Shown here in pieces: positions 44,931 to 51,524 of a stretch of DNA of 64,000 bases. Under the pieces are notes generated by a model. The model was not told the origin of the DNA. It saw only the letters and a list, made by a program, of their open reading frames with translations, and did no database searches. The stretch's first letter is position 1. Each line of letters opens with the position of its first letter. Source of the stretch: JAITMY01 sp031553765 (GTDB taxonomy: Bacteria; Bacteroidota; Bacteroidia; Bacteroidales; UBA932); contig JAVBKY010000001.1 of NCBI GenBank assembly GCA_031553765.1, forward strand, positions 334,468-398,467, in the 5' to 3' direction. Position numbers and translations under genes: made by a program.

Positions 44931-44933
44931 AAT

Positions 44934-45027
44934 GCCGACTTTGTCCGCTTTTGTCCGACTTTATCCGTTTTTATCCGAACATGTCCGACTTTGTCCGACA
45001 GGGTAAACGTGGAGTGTACAACTTTGC
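44934..45027 (+). promoter_or_regulatory. Phased TCCGA operator array C and late promoter
   Basis: Seven units at exact 10-bp spacing: GCCGA 44934, TCCGC 44944, TCCGA 44954, TCCGT 44964, TCCGA 44974, 44984 and 44994. CAACTTTGC lies at 45019-45027, again 25 bp after the last TCCGA. The array begins 4 bp after the upstream terminator; the first late gene starts at 45139, giving a leader of about 105 nt. Confidence 0.88.
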
Positions 45028-45138
45028 ATCAGCGTAAACCAGCAGGGTAAACCGCCGTACACGTTGCGTGTACGCTTTGTGTACCTGCATTGATTTACAA
45101 TGTGTCTACATTATTTACACTCAAACTTTTAACAAAGC

Positions 45139-45714
45139 ATGAAAAATGCACCCTACTCAATGCGCTTTAGCCCCGCCGACCAATCCGCTATTGCCGCGTA
45201 CTGCGAACAAAACGGCATCACGCTACCCACGGAGAGCGCCGATGTAAAAGCCCTATTTATGCAGGCGCTTGCGAAGCCCACGCCTGCCGATGCTGTACCC
45301 GTTGAAAAAAGCGAAGCGTACGCTGAATTGCTAGACAGGTACAACACCCTTTCTGCTCACAACGCTGAACTTGCCACCCAACTCGACAAGGTGGACGAAA
45401 CTGAGGCGCAACACGTGGAAGAAGTAAACGGGTATGTACGCCGCATCACCGAACTCGAAGCACAGGTGCAAACCTTGGCCGCCACCGACGAAAACACGCT
45501 CGTAATTCCGCTTGAAGCCAACGTGAAAAAGTTGCTTGATGTAACCGTGGAGCGCCTAAGCGAAAAGTATGCGCACAAGTACCCCAACGGCGTAACACCT
45601 GCGCTTATCCTCGTTGATATGTTTTTGCGCTACACACGCCACCAAGAAACGGAGCTCTTTTACCCCTTTGTTATTCCCATTTGGGAAGCAAAAAAGATTT
45701 TGAAAGGAGAGTAG
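45139..45714 (+). CDS. Coiled-coil late protein
   Basis: 191 residues. Central coiled coil (about 55-115; AELLDRYNTLSAHNAELATQ ... VRRITELEAQVQTL), and a C-terminal globular part with GVTPALILVDMFLRYTRHQ. No known domain. First gene of the late operon. Possible scaffold or replication/assembly factor; this cannot be decided from sequence. Confidence 0.7.
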   Translation: MKNAPYSMRFSPADQSAIAAYCEQNGITLPTESADVKALFMQALAKPTPADAVPVEKSEAYAELLDRYNTLSAHNAELATQLDKVDETEAQHVEEVNGYVRRITELEAQVQTLAATDENTLVIPLEANVKKLLDVTVERLSEKYAHKYPNGVTPALILVDMFLRYTRHQETELFYPFVIPIWEAKKILKGE

Positions 45715-45718
45715 CACC

Positions 45719-46012
45719 ATGCTTGAAAAAATGCTTACCAAGCAGTTTGCCCCGCTACTCGTACCCAAAGCGCAGGAACTGGAGCAGCAGCTGCTAAACT
45801 ACTTAGAAAATATCCCTTTGCAGGACGGCGAAACCCATGCTACCGCGGTAGTAGATATTGACACCGATACAGCAGGCAAAAAAAGCATTGTTTTCGTGGT
45901 AGCCACTTTTAAGGTGGGTACGTTTTGCCGCGAAATAATGCGCATACCCGTGATTGAGTTTGTACAAAAGTTGAACTTTTCCGAAATACTAAAGCAGCAT
46001 GAGCCTATTTAA
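45719..46012 (+). CDS. Hypothetical late protein
   Basis: 97 residues, alpha then beta: N-terminal helix (LLVPKAQELEQQLLNYLENI), then strands THATAVVDIDT and SIVFVVATFKVGTFCREI. Not recognised. It overlaps the next gene by 14 bp, so translation is probably coupled. Confidence 0.68.
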   Translation: MLEKMLTKQFAPLLVPKAQELEQQLLNYLENIPLQDGETHATAVVDIDTDTAGKKSIVFVVATFKVGTFCREIMRIPVIEFVQKLNFSEILKQHEPI

Positions 46013-46595
46013 AGATAACGCCGCCGCGCCACCCGCACAGGCGGTACCCGAACACGAATTTTACACGGGCGAACCCGAGAGCGTTGATGCGCTATTTACG
46101 GAACTGGAGGAATCCAAGCAGCAGTTTACCGCACCCGTGCAAATCCCGACCGCCGTCGTTGAAGAGCTGGAGGCATCCGACACCGAAGAAAAGCCCAAAA
46201 CGGGAGCCGAGCAAAAGCGTGCCGCGCGCACCTCTGCAAAATTCGTTGTCGGCGCGCTTGACGGTGGTATGGCTCACCTTTCGGCCATGATTGCCAAAGC
46301 TGACGAAAGCGACACCTACAAGGCCAGCAAGGATGAACGCGAGCAGCTTACCGACCTGTGGGCGGAATACCTAAAGGATAAGGGCACAGACCTGCCCCCC
46401 GGTATAATGATTTTGATAATGACCGTAGTTGTATATGGTCCAAAGGTGCAAAGCGCCTTTTCGGACCGCAAGCAAAACCAAGTCGTGCGCGAGCAGCGCG
46501 AGCGGCTTCTACAGCAGGATTTGGAAATCCGCACGCTACGCTCGCAGGTAGAACACAAAAAGTTAACAGAAACCCTTAACACCGAAAAGCCATGA
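45999..46595 (+). CDS. Late protein with internal membrane helix
   Basis: 198 residues. Acidic Pro/Glu-rich N-terminus, a helical middle, one membrane segment (LPPGIMILIMTVVVYGPKVQ, about 143-160), then a charged coiled coil (RKQNQVVREQRERLLQQDLE). Single-span proteins with charged domains on both sides are expected as membrane proteins of a lipid-containing virion or as assembly factors. Overlaps its neighbours on both sides. Confidence 0.72.
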   Translation: MSLFKDNAAAPPAQAVPEHEFYTGEPESVDALFTELEESKQQFTAPVQIPTAVVEELEASDTEEKPKTGAEQKRAARTSAKFVVGALDGGMAHLSAMIAKADESDTYKASKDEREQLTDLWAEYLKDKGTDLPPGIMILIMTVVVYGPKVQSAFSDRKQNQVVREQRERLLQQDLEIRTLRSQVEHKKLTETLNTEKP

Positions 46596-47008
46596 GCCTC
46601 GAACTATCCCTTTACCTGATCGCCTGCCTTTTTATACTGGGCGGCTTTGGCATCTACTTTGTAAGGCAGTCCCAAAACCTACAACCCGAAGACGAGGCCG
46701 AACCTTTTATCGGCCCCGATGATACAGCACCCGAAGCCCCCGCCGCTGTACCCCATTTTGACGGTATTATTACCGCCCGTCCCGCAGGTATGAACTACGA
46801 CACTTACCGCCGCATAAGGAGCGAACAAAATGCGCGATTACGCCGCTACCGAAAGTACGGTACGTTGGTTTACTTGGCAAGCGAATTGCATCAGGTAGGC
46901 GGTGAAGTATATAAGCGTATCTACATGCCCTTTGTGGGCAACACTAAGGCGCTCAAGTTAGGCGAGGTGCTATGCTCGAAACGTAAAAAGGAAAGCCACG
47001 CCCTGTAA
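46592..47008 (+). CDS. Late membrane protein
   Basis: 138 residues. N-terminal membrane helix (LSLYLIACLFILGGFGIYFV), acidic Pro-rich linker, then a basic domain (YRRIRSEQNARLRRYRKYGT). The basic side could contact DNA or the ATPase. Start and stop overlap the genes on both sides (ATGA and TAATG), placing it directly with the packaging-ATPase candidate. Confidence 0.72.
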   Translation: MSLELSLYLIACLFILGGFGIYFVRQSQNLQPEDEAEPFIGPDDTAPEAPAAVPHFDGIITARPAGMNYDTYRRIRSEQNARLRRYRKYGTLVYLASELHQVGGEVYKRIYMPFVGNTKALKLGEVLCSKRKKESHAL

Positions 47009-47559
47009 TGAGAACCGCCAAGCAAATAGTAATAATTGGCACCAATGGAACGGGAAAAACTACCTACTTAAAGAAGCTAGCCACAGCCGCCCAAAAGCGT
47101 GGCGAGCGCGTGCTGGTTATCACCACGCACATGGAAGAGTGGACAGAGTATCCCGACCTACCGCATACCGCCGCTGCCGTGCAAAGTTTCACAGGCGGCG
47201 CACGGCTGCTGTATCGGGATAAAGCCACGCTTGACCTTGCCGCGGAGTTTCGCGGTGGGCTGCTCATTTTCGACGACTGCCGCACCTACCTAAACGCTAC
47301 CACCGACCCCACGCTGTACAAAATTATGATTTCGCGCCGTCAGCAAATGGTGGATGTGTTCGCCGTGGGTCATGGCTTCACCAACATACCGCCCGCGTTT
47401 TTCACCTACACCACCGATATAGTGCTGTTCCGCACCACCGATAACATAAGCACCCGTAAAAACGTACTGCGCGACTTTGACAAAATGCGCGATGCGCAAG
47501 CCCGCGTTAACGCCAAGGCAGCAAAGCACCCGCACCACTACGAAATAGTAAAGCAATGA
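47008..47559 (+). CDS. Compact P-loop ATPase, candidate genome-packaging/assembly ATPase (FtsK/HerA/Zot-like)
   Basis: 183 residues. Walker A GTNGTGKTT (11-19), Walker B GGLLIFDDC (83-91), a basic pair ISRRQQMVD (109-116) and a sensor-like strand VFAVGHGFTNIPP (118-129), where packaging ATPases usually carry Gln. Order and spacing (P-loop, Walker B, arginine segment, sensor strand) fit the A32/FtsK-HerA group of tailless-virus packaging ATPases; Zot of filamentous phages is related but normally longer and has a membrane helix, which is missing here. It probably drives DNA packaging. Confidence 0.78.
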   Translation: MRTAKQIVIIGTNGTGKTTYLKKLATAAQKRGERVLVITTHMEEWTEYPDLPHTAAAVQSFTGGARLLYRDKATLDLAAEFRGGLLIFDDCRTYLNATTDPTLYKIMISRRQQMVDVFAVGHGFTNIPPAFFTYTTDIVLFRTTDNISTRKNVLRDFDKMRDAQARVNAKAAKHPHHYEIVKQ

Positions 47560-47753
47560 GTAAGGCCGTCGGAAAATACGAGTACGCGCAACGGTTGGGC
47601 ATTTCACCGCGCACGCTGCGCACGTGGGTCAACGTGCGCTACTTTGCCGACCTCGCCGCGCTGGGCTACTCCAAAAACCAAAAGCTGCTGCTCCCAAATC
47701 AAGTAGAGTTTTTAGACAAAAAGTTATGCGTAACGGAATTTTTGCCAGCCTAA
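47556..47753 (+). CDS. Small helix-turn-helix protein in the late operon
   Basis: 65 residues: YEYAQRLGISPRTLRTWVNVRYF is a MerR/AlpA-like helix-turn-helix, followed by a short tail. It overlaps the ATPase gene by 4 bp. Perhaps a regulator or a DNA-binding packaging helper; no partner domain is present. Confidence 0.7.
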   Translation: MSKAVGKYEYAQRLGISPRTLRTWVNVRYFADLAALGYSKNQKLLLPNQVEFLDKKLCVTEFLPA

Positions 47754-47968
47754 ACGGGCTGCTTTGCTGCTTTATTGGCTTTGCCCTGTGCTACATGATT
47801 TTTGTGTATGAACCAAAGGGAAAAGCCCCTTTTGTTATTCCCGAAATCGAAGTAATACAAACCCGCTATGAAAATCAAATTCGCCACGCTGACACTTGCG
47901 CTACTGACGACCTTTTGCGCGCTTGGGAATGGTACACCGGCCCCGCCAACGGACAGCGTAACCGTTAG
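47726..47968 (+). CDS. Small membrane protein overlapping a spanin-like gene
   Basis: 80 residues from the ATG at 47726. One N-terminal membrane helix (LLCCFIGFALCYMIFVY), then a short polar periplasmic part (IPEIEVIQTRYENQIRHAD). The gene overlaps the previous one by 28 bp and the next by 101 bp in a different frame. The nested arrangement and topology recall inner-membrane spanins (Rz), but the periplasmic part is short. Holin-like or virion membrane roles are alternatives. Confidence 0.6.
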   Translation: MRNGIFASLNGLLCCFIGFALCYMIFVYEPKGKAPFVIPEIEVIQTRYENQIRHADTCATDDLLRAWEWYTGPANGQRNR

Positions 47969-48161
47969 CGTTACCGACATGCGCGAGGCGGTAAAAATAT
48001 TTTACCAGCGCGACTACTACCAAGACCTATACAACGCGAACCGCAACCTGTACGCCGCTTGCGAGGCCGAGCGTAAGCGCCTGCGCCGCGAGCGGTGGTT
48101 GTACGGTGGCTGCGGTGCTGCGGTGGGGGCTTTGGTGGTGGGTATTATCGCAATTCGGTAG
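47868..48161 (+). CDS. Spanin-like protein: signal sequence, helical linker, C-terminal membrane helix
   Basis: 97 residues. Export signal with Cys (TLALLTTFCALGNG; the site does not match the lipobox strictly), Pro-rich start, an alpha-helical central part (YYQDLYNANRNLYAACEAER), and a C-terminal membrane helix (GAAVGALVVGIIAIR). This two-ended layout is known from unimolecular spanins, which link outer and inner membranes in Gram-negative lysis. It overlaps the small membrane protein gene by 101 bp. Assignment is by topology only. Confidence 0.62.
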   Translation: MKIKFATLTLALLTTFCALGNGTPAPPTDSVTVSVTDMREAVKIFYQRDYYQDLYNANRNLYAACEAERKRLRRERWLYGGCGAAVGALVVGIIAIR

Positions 48162-48418
48162 CAAGCGGCAATATGTGGCAAAATGCGGAAGCAAGCGGCA
48201 ATAAGCGGCAAGTCGCCCTTTCTGCGCCAATACCTTTGCTATCCATATCACACACGAAATTTTTATTTTTTATAGTATATGATTAGGAAGTAATTAGTAA
48301 GAGTAGGAAGTAGTTAAAGCGAAGTAGAGGAGTAGGAAGTAGAAAGGTCACATCATTGATGTTTCGCCGTGAGGCAAAAATCGAAAACGAAACTTGAAAA
48401 GTGGTACGAAAGAGCGAA
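48162..48418 (+). promoter_or_regulatory. Internal late promoter and purine-rich leader before the candidate capsid gene
   Basis: TACCTTTG (48231-48238) fits TAnnTTTG exactly. The following DNA is purine rich, with three AGGAAGTA copies (48285-48340). Upstream, AAGCGGCAATA-like words are repeated (about 48163-48210). It gives a second transcript for the capsid region with a leader of over 300 nt. Confidence 0.6.
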
Positions 48419-48517
48419 ATGAACGTGAAAACGAAAGTTACAAATTCGGCCTCCATGCGAAAAGCCCGAAACTGCGCCCGAGTCGTGGCATTGGTCAGAC
48501 AACGTACAGCGAAGTAG
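48419..48517 (+). CDS. Possible 32-residue basic peptide in the capsid leader
   Basis: ATG at 48419, stop at 48515-48517. About a third of the residues are Lys/Arg (MRKARNCARVVALVRQRTAK at the C-terminal end). Small basic proteins that neutralise DNA are known in some tailless phages, but a chance frame in a purine-rich leader is equally possible. Confidence 0.3.
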   Translation: MNVKTKVTNSASMRKARNCARVVALVRQRTAK

Positions 48518-48563
48518 TACGAGGCCGTTAACAGCAAACCATTAACCAAAACCATAAACAAAA

Positions 48564-48710
48564 ATGTTGAACAAAACCAAAACCGTAGCAATTATGCTAA
48601 TCGTGCTTACCTGCGTGGTGATATTCTTTGAATTCCGCCGCAGCCGTAAGAGCAGCACCGAAACCACGGCGACCACAACTACGACCGAAAACAAGGAAAC
48701 GGCCGCCTAA
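48564..48710 (+). CDS. 48-residue single-span membrane protein
   Basis: N-terminal membrane helix (TVAIMLIVLTCVVIFFEF), then basic RRSRKSS and a Thr/Glu-rich tail (TTTTTENKETAA). It is 32 bp before the candidate capsid gene. Its size and layout (hydrophobic helix, positive stop, polar tail) suit a virion membrane protein; small major coat proteins of filamentous phages have the reverse charge order. Confidence 0.62.
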   Translation: MLNKTKTVAIMLIVLTCVVIFFEFRRSRKSSTETTATTTTTENKETAA

Positions 48711-48742
48711 CCAAACAAAGAACTCAAAAACACAACAAAAAA

Positions 48743-49390
48743 ATGAATCCAAAAAAACACAACCACAACCCTGAAGCAGCCGCTGGTGCTGCTGCATTGT
48801 CAAACGCCTTTAGCGGTAACTCCGCTTTTTCAGGCGTAACCTTTGGCAACGAAGAATCCTTTGGTTACACCATTATTAACGACACGCTTAAGCCTATTCT
48901 ACTAGCACTTACCCCCGGCTACCTTGCTGCTGACAAGGTGAAAAATCAGCAAGGTCAAGTCGTTGATGCTGTTATAAAAGAGGGTGTAGTATTTGAAGTT
49001 GACGGCAAGCAGGTAACCTGCTATGGCGACCCTAAGCCCGTTGACGAGTTTCTTGCCTATGCCCAAAGCAACCCCCTTCGATTCAAAGGGCTGACCATGC
49101 GCGTTGACGAAGCGTCGCAGTTCGGTCAAGCAATCAACGTACAAAAATTGTCACCCTTTAAGAACTTGGGCGACGAGCGTGTATCACCTGCTAAGTACAA
49201 AGACCCGAAGCAAACCAACGATAAACTGGTACAAATTCCCTTGGGTGACTTGCAAATGGACTCAAACACAGTTATTACCTACACCATTAACCCCGGTCGT
49301 GAAGTTGAATTTACGTGGTTCCTTGAGTGTCTACATAACCCCTCAGAGGAATTGCGTAAGGCAGCCACTTGCTTGAACAACAAAAAGTAA
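48743..49390 (+). CDS. Candidate major capsid protein (215 residues, beta-rich)
   Basis: 215 residues with no membrane helix and no signal peptide: a flexible Ala/Asn-rich N-terminus (about 1-30), then many predicted strands (SFGYTIIND, VVFEVDGKQVTCYG, LRFKGLTMRV, QAINVQKLSP, KLVQIPLGDL, TVITYTINPGREVEFTWFLE). Size and strand content would fit a single jelly roll, as in the small capsid proteins of two-barrel tailless viruses; a double jelly roll would need about 300 residues or more. Its own promoter before and a terminator one gene behind suggest high, separately set expression. No homologue was recognised. Confidence 0.55.
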   Translation: MNPKKHNHNPEAAAGAAALSNAFSGNSAFSGVTFGNEESFGYTIINDTLKPILLALTPGYLAADKVKNQQGQVVDAVIKEGVVFEVDGKQVTCYGDPKPVDEFLAYAQSNPLRFKGLTMRVDEASQFGQAINVQKLSPFKNLGDERVSPAKYKDPKQTNDKLVQIPLGDLQMDSNTVITYTINPGREVEFTWFLECLHNPSEELRKAATCLNNKK

Positions 49391-49396
49391 TATCGC

Positions 49397-49957
49397 ATGA
49401 ATAGCAAAAGCAAAATCAAGGCCGCCATGAGCATACTCGGCGAGGAAAAACTCGGCGAGGTGCTCGGCTGGTTTGGTTACTTTGGCGAACCCTCTGAGGC
49501 GTTGGTATGGAAAGCAATTAACCAAACAGGCGAGCCCTTTGTTAAGGCACTCGACAAAGAGGCTAAAAAGTGCGCTTCACGCTTCGGCGGTCAGGTGGTA
49601 AATGCCCCCAAGGTTTCACGCATCGACGGGGACGGCACCAAAACAACCGATACGCCAACCGTTACCACTACAAGCGACACGAGCGGCAGCGGCTCAAATG
49701 CAAAATCATGGATTGATAGCGCGTTTGGCTGGCTAAAATCGGGTAGTGACATTGCCATAGACTGGGCGAAACTGTACAAGGATAACCCCGGTGCCTATAC
49801 CGATGCTGCGGGTAACTTGTACAGCGAAAACGGTACGCTTCTTGCCATGGCTGGCACCAACAACGCCAACAACAGCACAAGCAACAACACCCTGCTGTAT
49901 ATCGCAATCGTTGTAGTAGTGCTGGTAGTAGTCGGAGCAGTTTTCCTACGTAAGTAA
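49397..49957 (+). CDS. Late protein with C-terminal membrane helix, cotranscribed with the capsid candidate
   Basis: 186 residues. Helical N-terminal part (EEKLGEVLGWFGYFGEPSEA), Thr/Ser/Asp/Gly linker (about 78-100), second segment (SWIDSAFGWLKSGSDIAIDW), Asn/Ser-rich stretch and a C-terminal helix (LLYIAIVVVVLVVVGAVFLR). The topology suggests a virion membrane protein with its body outside the lipid layer. 6 bp after the capsid candidate; a terminator follows. Confidence 0.68.
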   Translation: MNSKSKIKAAMSILGEEKLGEVLGWFGYFGEPSEALVWKAINQTGEPFVKALDKEAKKCASRFGGQVVNAPKVSRIDGDGTKTTDTPTVTTTSDTSGSGSNAKSWIDSAFGWLKSGSDIAIDWAKLYKDNPGAYTDAAGNLYSENGTLLAMAGTNNANNSTSNNTLLYIAIVVVVLVVVGAVFLRK

Positions 49958-49973
49958 CCAAAATCACCATAGG

Positions 49974-50020
49974 CTGAAAATGCTCGCTTGCCGTGTGCGA
50001 GCGGGCATTTTTCTTTTTTT
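49974..50020 (+). terminator. Terminator inside the late block
   Basis: AAAATGCTCGCT and AGCG-GGCATTTTT pair (with G-T pairs) around TGCCGTGTGC, followed by TTCTTTTTTTT. It lies between the gene after the capsid candidate and the zincin gene and probably lowers downstream expression. Confidence 0.85.
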
Positions 50021-50024
50021 TAGC

Positions 50025-50594
50025 ATGAGCATAATTTATTTAGATAAGCCGCTATTTGACAGCGTAGCCGTGGTTAACCGCTCTACGGGCGTTATCATGG
50101 TCAACGCTGCCGAATTTGAGCAGTACACGCCATTTGAGCAGCGCTTTATATTGCTGCACGAGGAAGCGCACTACAGGCTGAACACCGACGACGAGTTTAC
50201 TTGTGATGCCTACGCCTTTGAGCGCATGGCAGGCACCGAACACCGCAGCTTAAAGCAGCTGGTAGCGACCGTTGAGCGCGCTTTACCGTTTACTACGCCT
50301 GAACACCGCGAGCGCCTTAACGCCCAAATTCGCCGCGCCCTCGAATGGGATTACAAGCATACGGGCAATAAGGCCGCCGCGCGTGCGCTTAAGCGTATGC
50401 GCAATGGCTACAGTGCCCTTGACAGTGCCGAGAATGCGCTACTCACTGCCGTGGCTGATGACATCAACAACCGCAACGCCACTAGCACGAATGGTTTGCT
50501 TAGCAACTTTAACAAGTTGACCACGGCGCAAAAAATTGGTGGTGCTGGTGCAGTTGTACTAGGAATATTTGCCCTACTTATAATAACCCGATAA
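50025..50594 (+). CDS. Membrane-anchored zincin-like protein (HExxH)
   Basis: 189 residues from the ATG at 50025; a GTG/ATG further upstream lies in the terminator. HEEAH at residues 45-49 followed by DDEFTCDAYAFE (Glu57/Asp61) has the HExxH...ExxxD form of small gluzincins. The C-terminus is a membrane helix (IGGAGAVVLGIFALLIIT). A helical middle links them. In a tailless phage it could process a virion protein or help entry or lysis. Not recognised beyond the motif. Confidence 0.68.
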   Translation: MSIIYLDKPLFDSVAVVNRSTGVIMVNAAEFEQYTPFEQRFILLHEEAHYRLNTDDEFTCDAYAFERMAGTEHRSLKQLVATVERALPFTTPEHRERLNAQIRRALEWDYKHTGNKAAARALKRMRNGYSALDSAENALLTAVADDINNRNATSTNGLLSNFNKLTTAQKIGGAGAVVLGIFALLIITR

Positions 50595-50597
50595 GCT

Positions 50598-50891
50598 ATG
50601 ATAGCAGCAATAACAGCAGGAATAACCGCCGTAGGCAGTGGAATAGCAAGCATTTTTGGTTATAAAGCTCAAAAAAGCGCAAGTGACGCGCAAACTAAAA
50701 CAGCCGCCGCGCAAGCAGAAATTGCTAAAGCCCAAAAAGAGATAGCGCAGGCCAACGAAACGCAAGGCGTTGTTGGCTCGTATTATAATTTACAAATAAC
50801 CGAAGCACAGCAGGAAACCATTGTAAAAGTAGTAGTCATTCTTGCTATCATGCTAGTTGTTATAACCCGCATTAAAACCCGTAAGCAATGA
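50598..50891 (+). CDS. Late membrane protein with Gly/Ala helix, coiled coil and second helix
   Basis: 97 residues. An N-terminal Gly/Ala-rich hydrophobic helix (AAITAGITAVGSGIASIFGY), an Ala/Lys/Glu/Gln coiled coil (about 24-55) and a C-terminal helix (IVKVVVILAIMLVVITRI). The design resembles small phage structural membrane proteins. It overlaps the next gene by 4 bp. Confidence 0.7.
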   Translation: MIAAITAGITAVGSGIASIFGYKAQKSASDAQTKTAAAQAEIAKAQKEIAQANETQGVVGSYYNLQITEAQQETIVKVVVILAIMLVVITRIKTRKQ

Positions 50892-51118
50892 AAACACCCA
50901 AGTTTATAACCGTTTCAGCCAAACAAGGTGATCCGTCCGTTTTATGGATTGGCGAAAGTGGGCTTTACTACCGCACAAAAGAGGCGGCTGTAATGGACGA
51001 CCCCGCAGCAGCATACCCCTACAAAAGCCCTATTAGCACCCTCGTTTGGGTAGGTGTAGCCACGCTGTGCGTGGTGGTAATTTGTATTTACCTGTACCTA
51101 CGCTTCCGCAAAAAGTAA
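50888..51118 (+). CDS. Small late protein with C-terminal membrane helix
   Basis: 76 residues. A soluble N-terminal half (FITVSAKQGDPSVLWIGESG), a membrane helix (TLVWVGVATLCVVVICIYLY, about 51-70) and a basic end (RFRKK). Unknown role, presumably virion membrane. Confidence 0.68.
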   Translation: MKTPKFITVSAKQGDPSVLWIGESGLYYRTKEAAVMDDPAAAYPYKSPISTLVWVGVATLCVVVICIYLYLRFRKK

Positions 51119-51137
51119 TCATAAAAAAACACCGCCT

Positions 51138-51524
51138 ATGTGTCCCATAATTTCCGACATCCGCGACCAGCTAAAAGAGCAACGCGAAGCCAACCAAAGC
51201 AAAAGGGTGCGCCGCAAGCGCTCAGCAGCCACGACCCAAAAAGAAGAAAAGCCGCTAAGCAAAAGCGCCTACCGTAAGCAGCAACGCCATGCAGTAAGCG
51301 CGGTACCTAACAAAAGTACCCCGTCAGCCGGCACGACCGAAACAACCGCAAAGAGTACCACTGAAAGAACAGGCAAAAAGCGCGCTACAAAGCAAACGGC
51401 ACCCGTGGTAGTGGTAAATACAACTCCCGCACCCACGCTGGGTGCCTATTTACCCAGCTTACGCACGCTGTGCGCCATTGCCCTTGCTGTTGGTATAGTA
51501 ATCTTAATCCGTAACCGAAAATGA
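51138..51524 (+). CDS. Highly basic late protein with C-terminal membrane helix
   Basis: 128 residues. About 95 residues are strongly basic and low in complexity (KRVRRKRSAATTQK, GKKRATKQTAP), followed by a membrane helix (LRTLCAIALAVGIVILIRNR). The composition suggests contact between a membrane and nucleic acid, e.g. a virion protein that holds the genome to the lipid layer. 4-bp overlap with the next gene. Confidence 0.7.
   Translation: MCPIISDIRDQLKEQREANQSKRVRRKRSAATTQKEEKPLSKSAYRKQQRHAVSAVPNKSTPSAGTTETTAKSTTERTGKKRATKQTAPVVVVNTTPAPTLGAYLPSLRTLCAIALAVGIVILIRNRK

Noticed and set aside
44741..44932. 63-codon frame between lysin and late operons
   Set aside because: It runs through a strong terminator and ends at the operator array.
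48283..48591. 102-codon hydrophobic frame opposite the capsid leader
   Set aside because: Its Phe/Leu/Ser richness follows from the purine-rich leader on the other strand; no promoter or partner seen.
47008..49390. Filamentous phage (inovirus) with Zot-like ATPase
   Set aside because: The ATPase lacks a membrane helix, the replication protein is an SF3 primase-helicase rather than a rolling-circle Rep, and a lysin is present. Not fully excluded.
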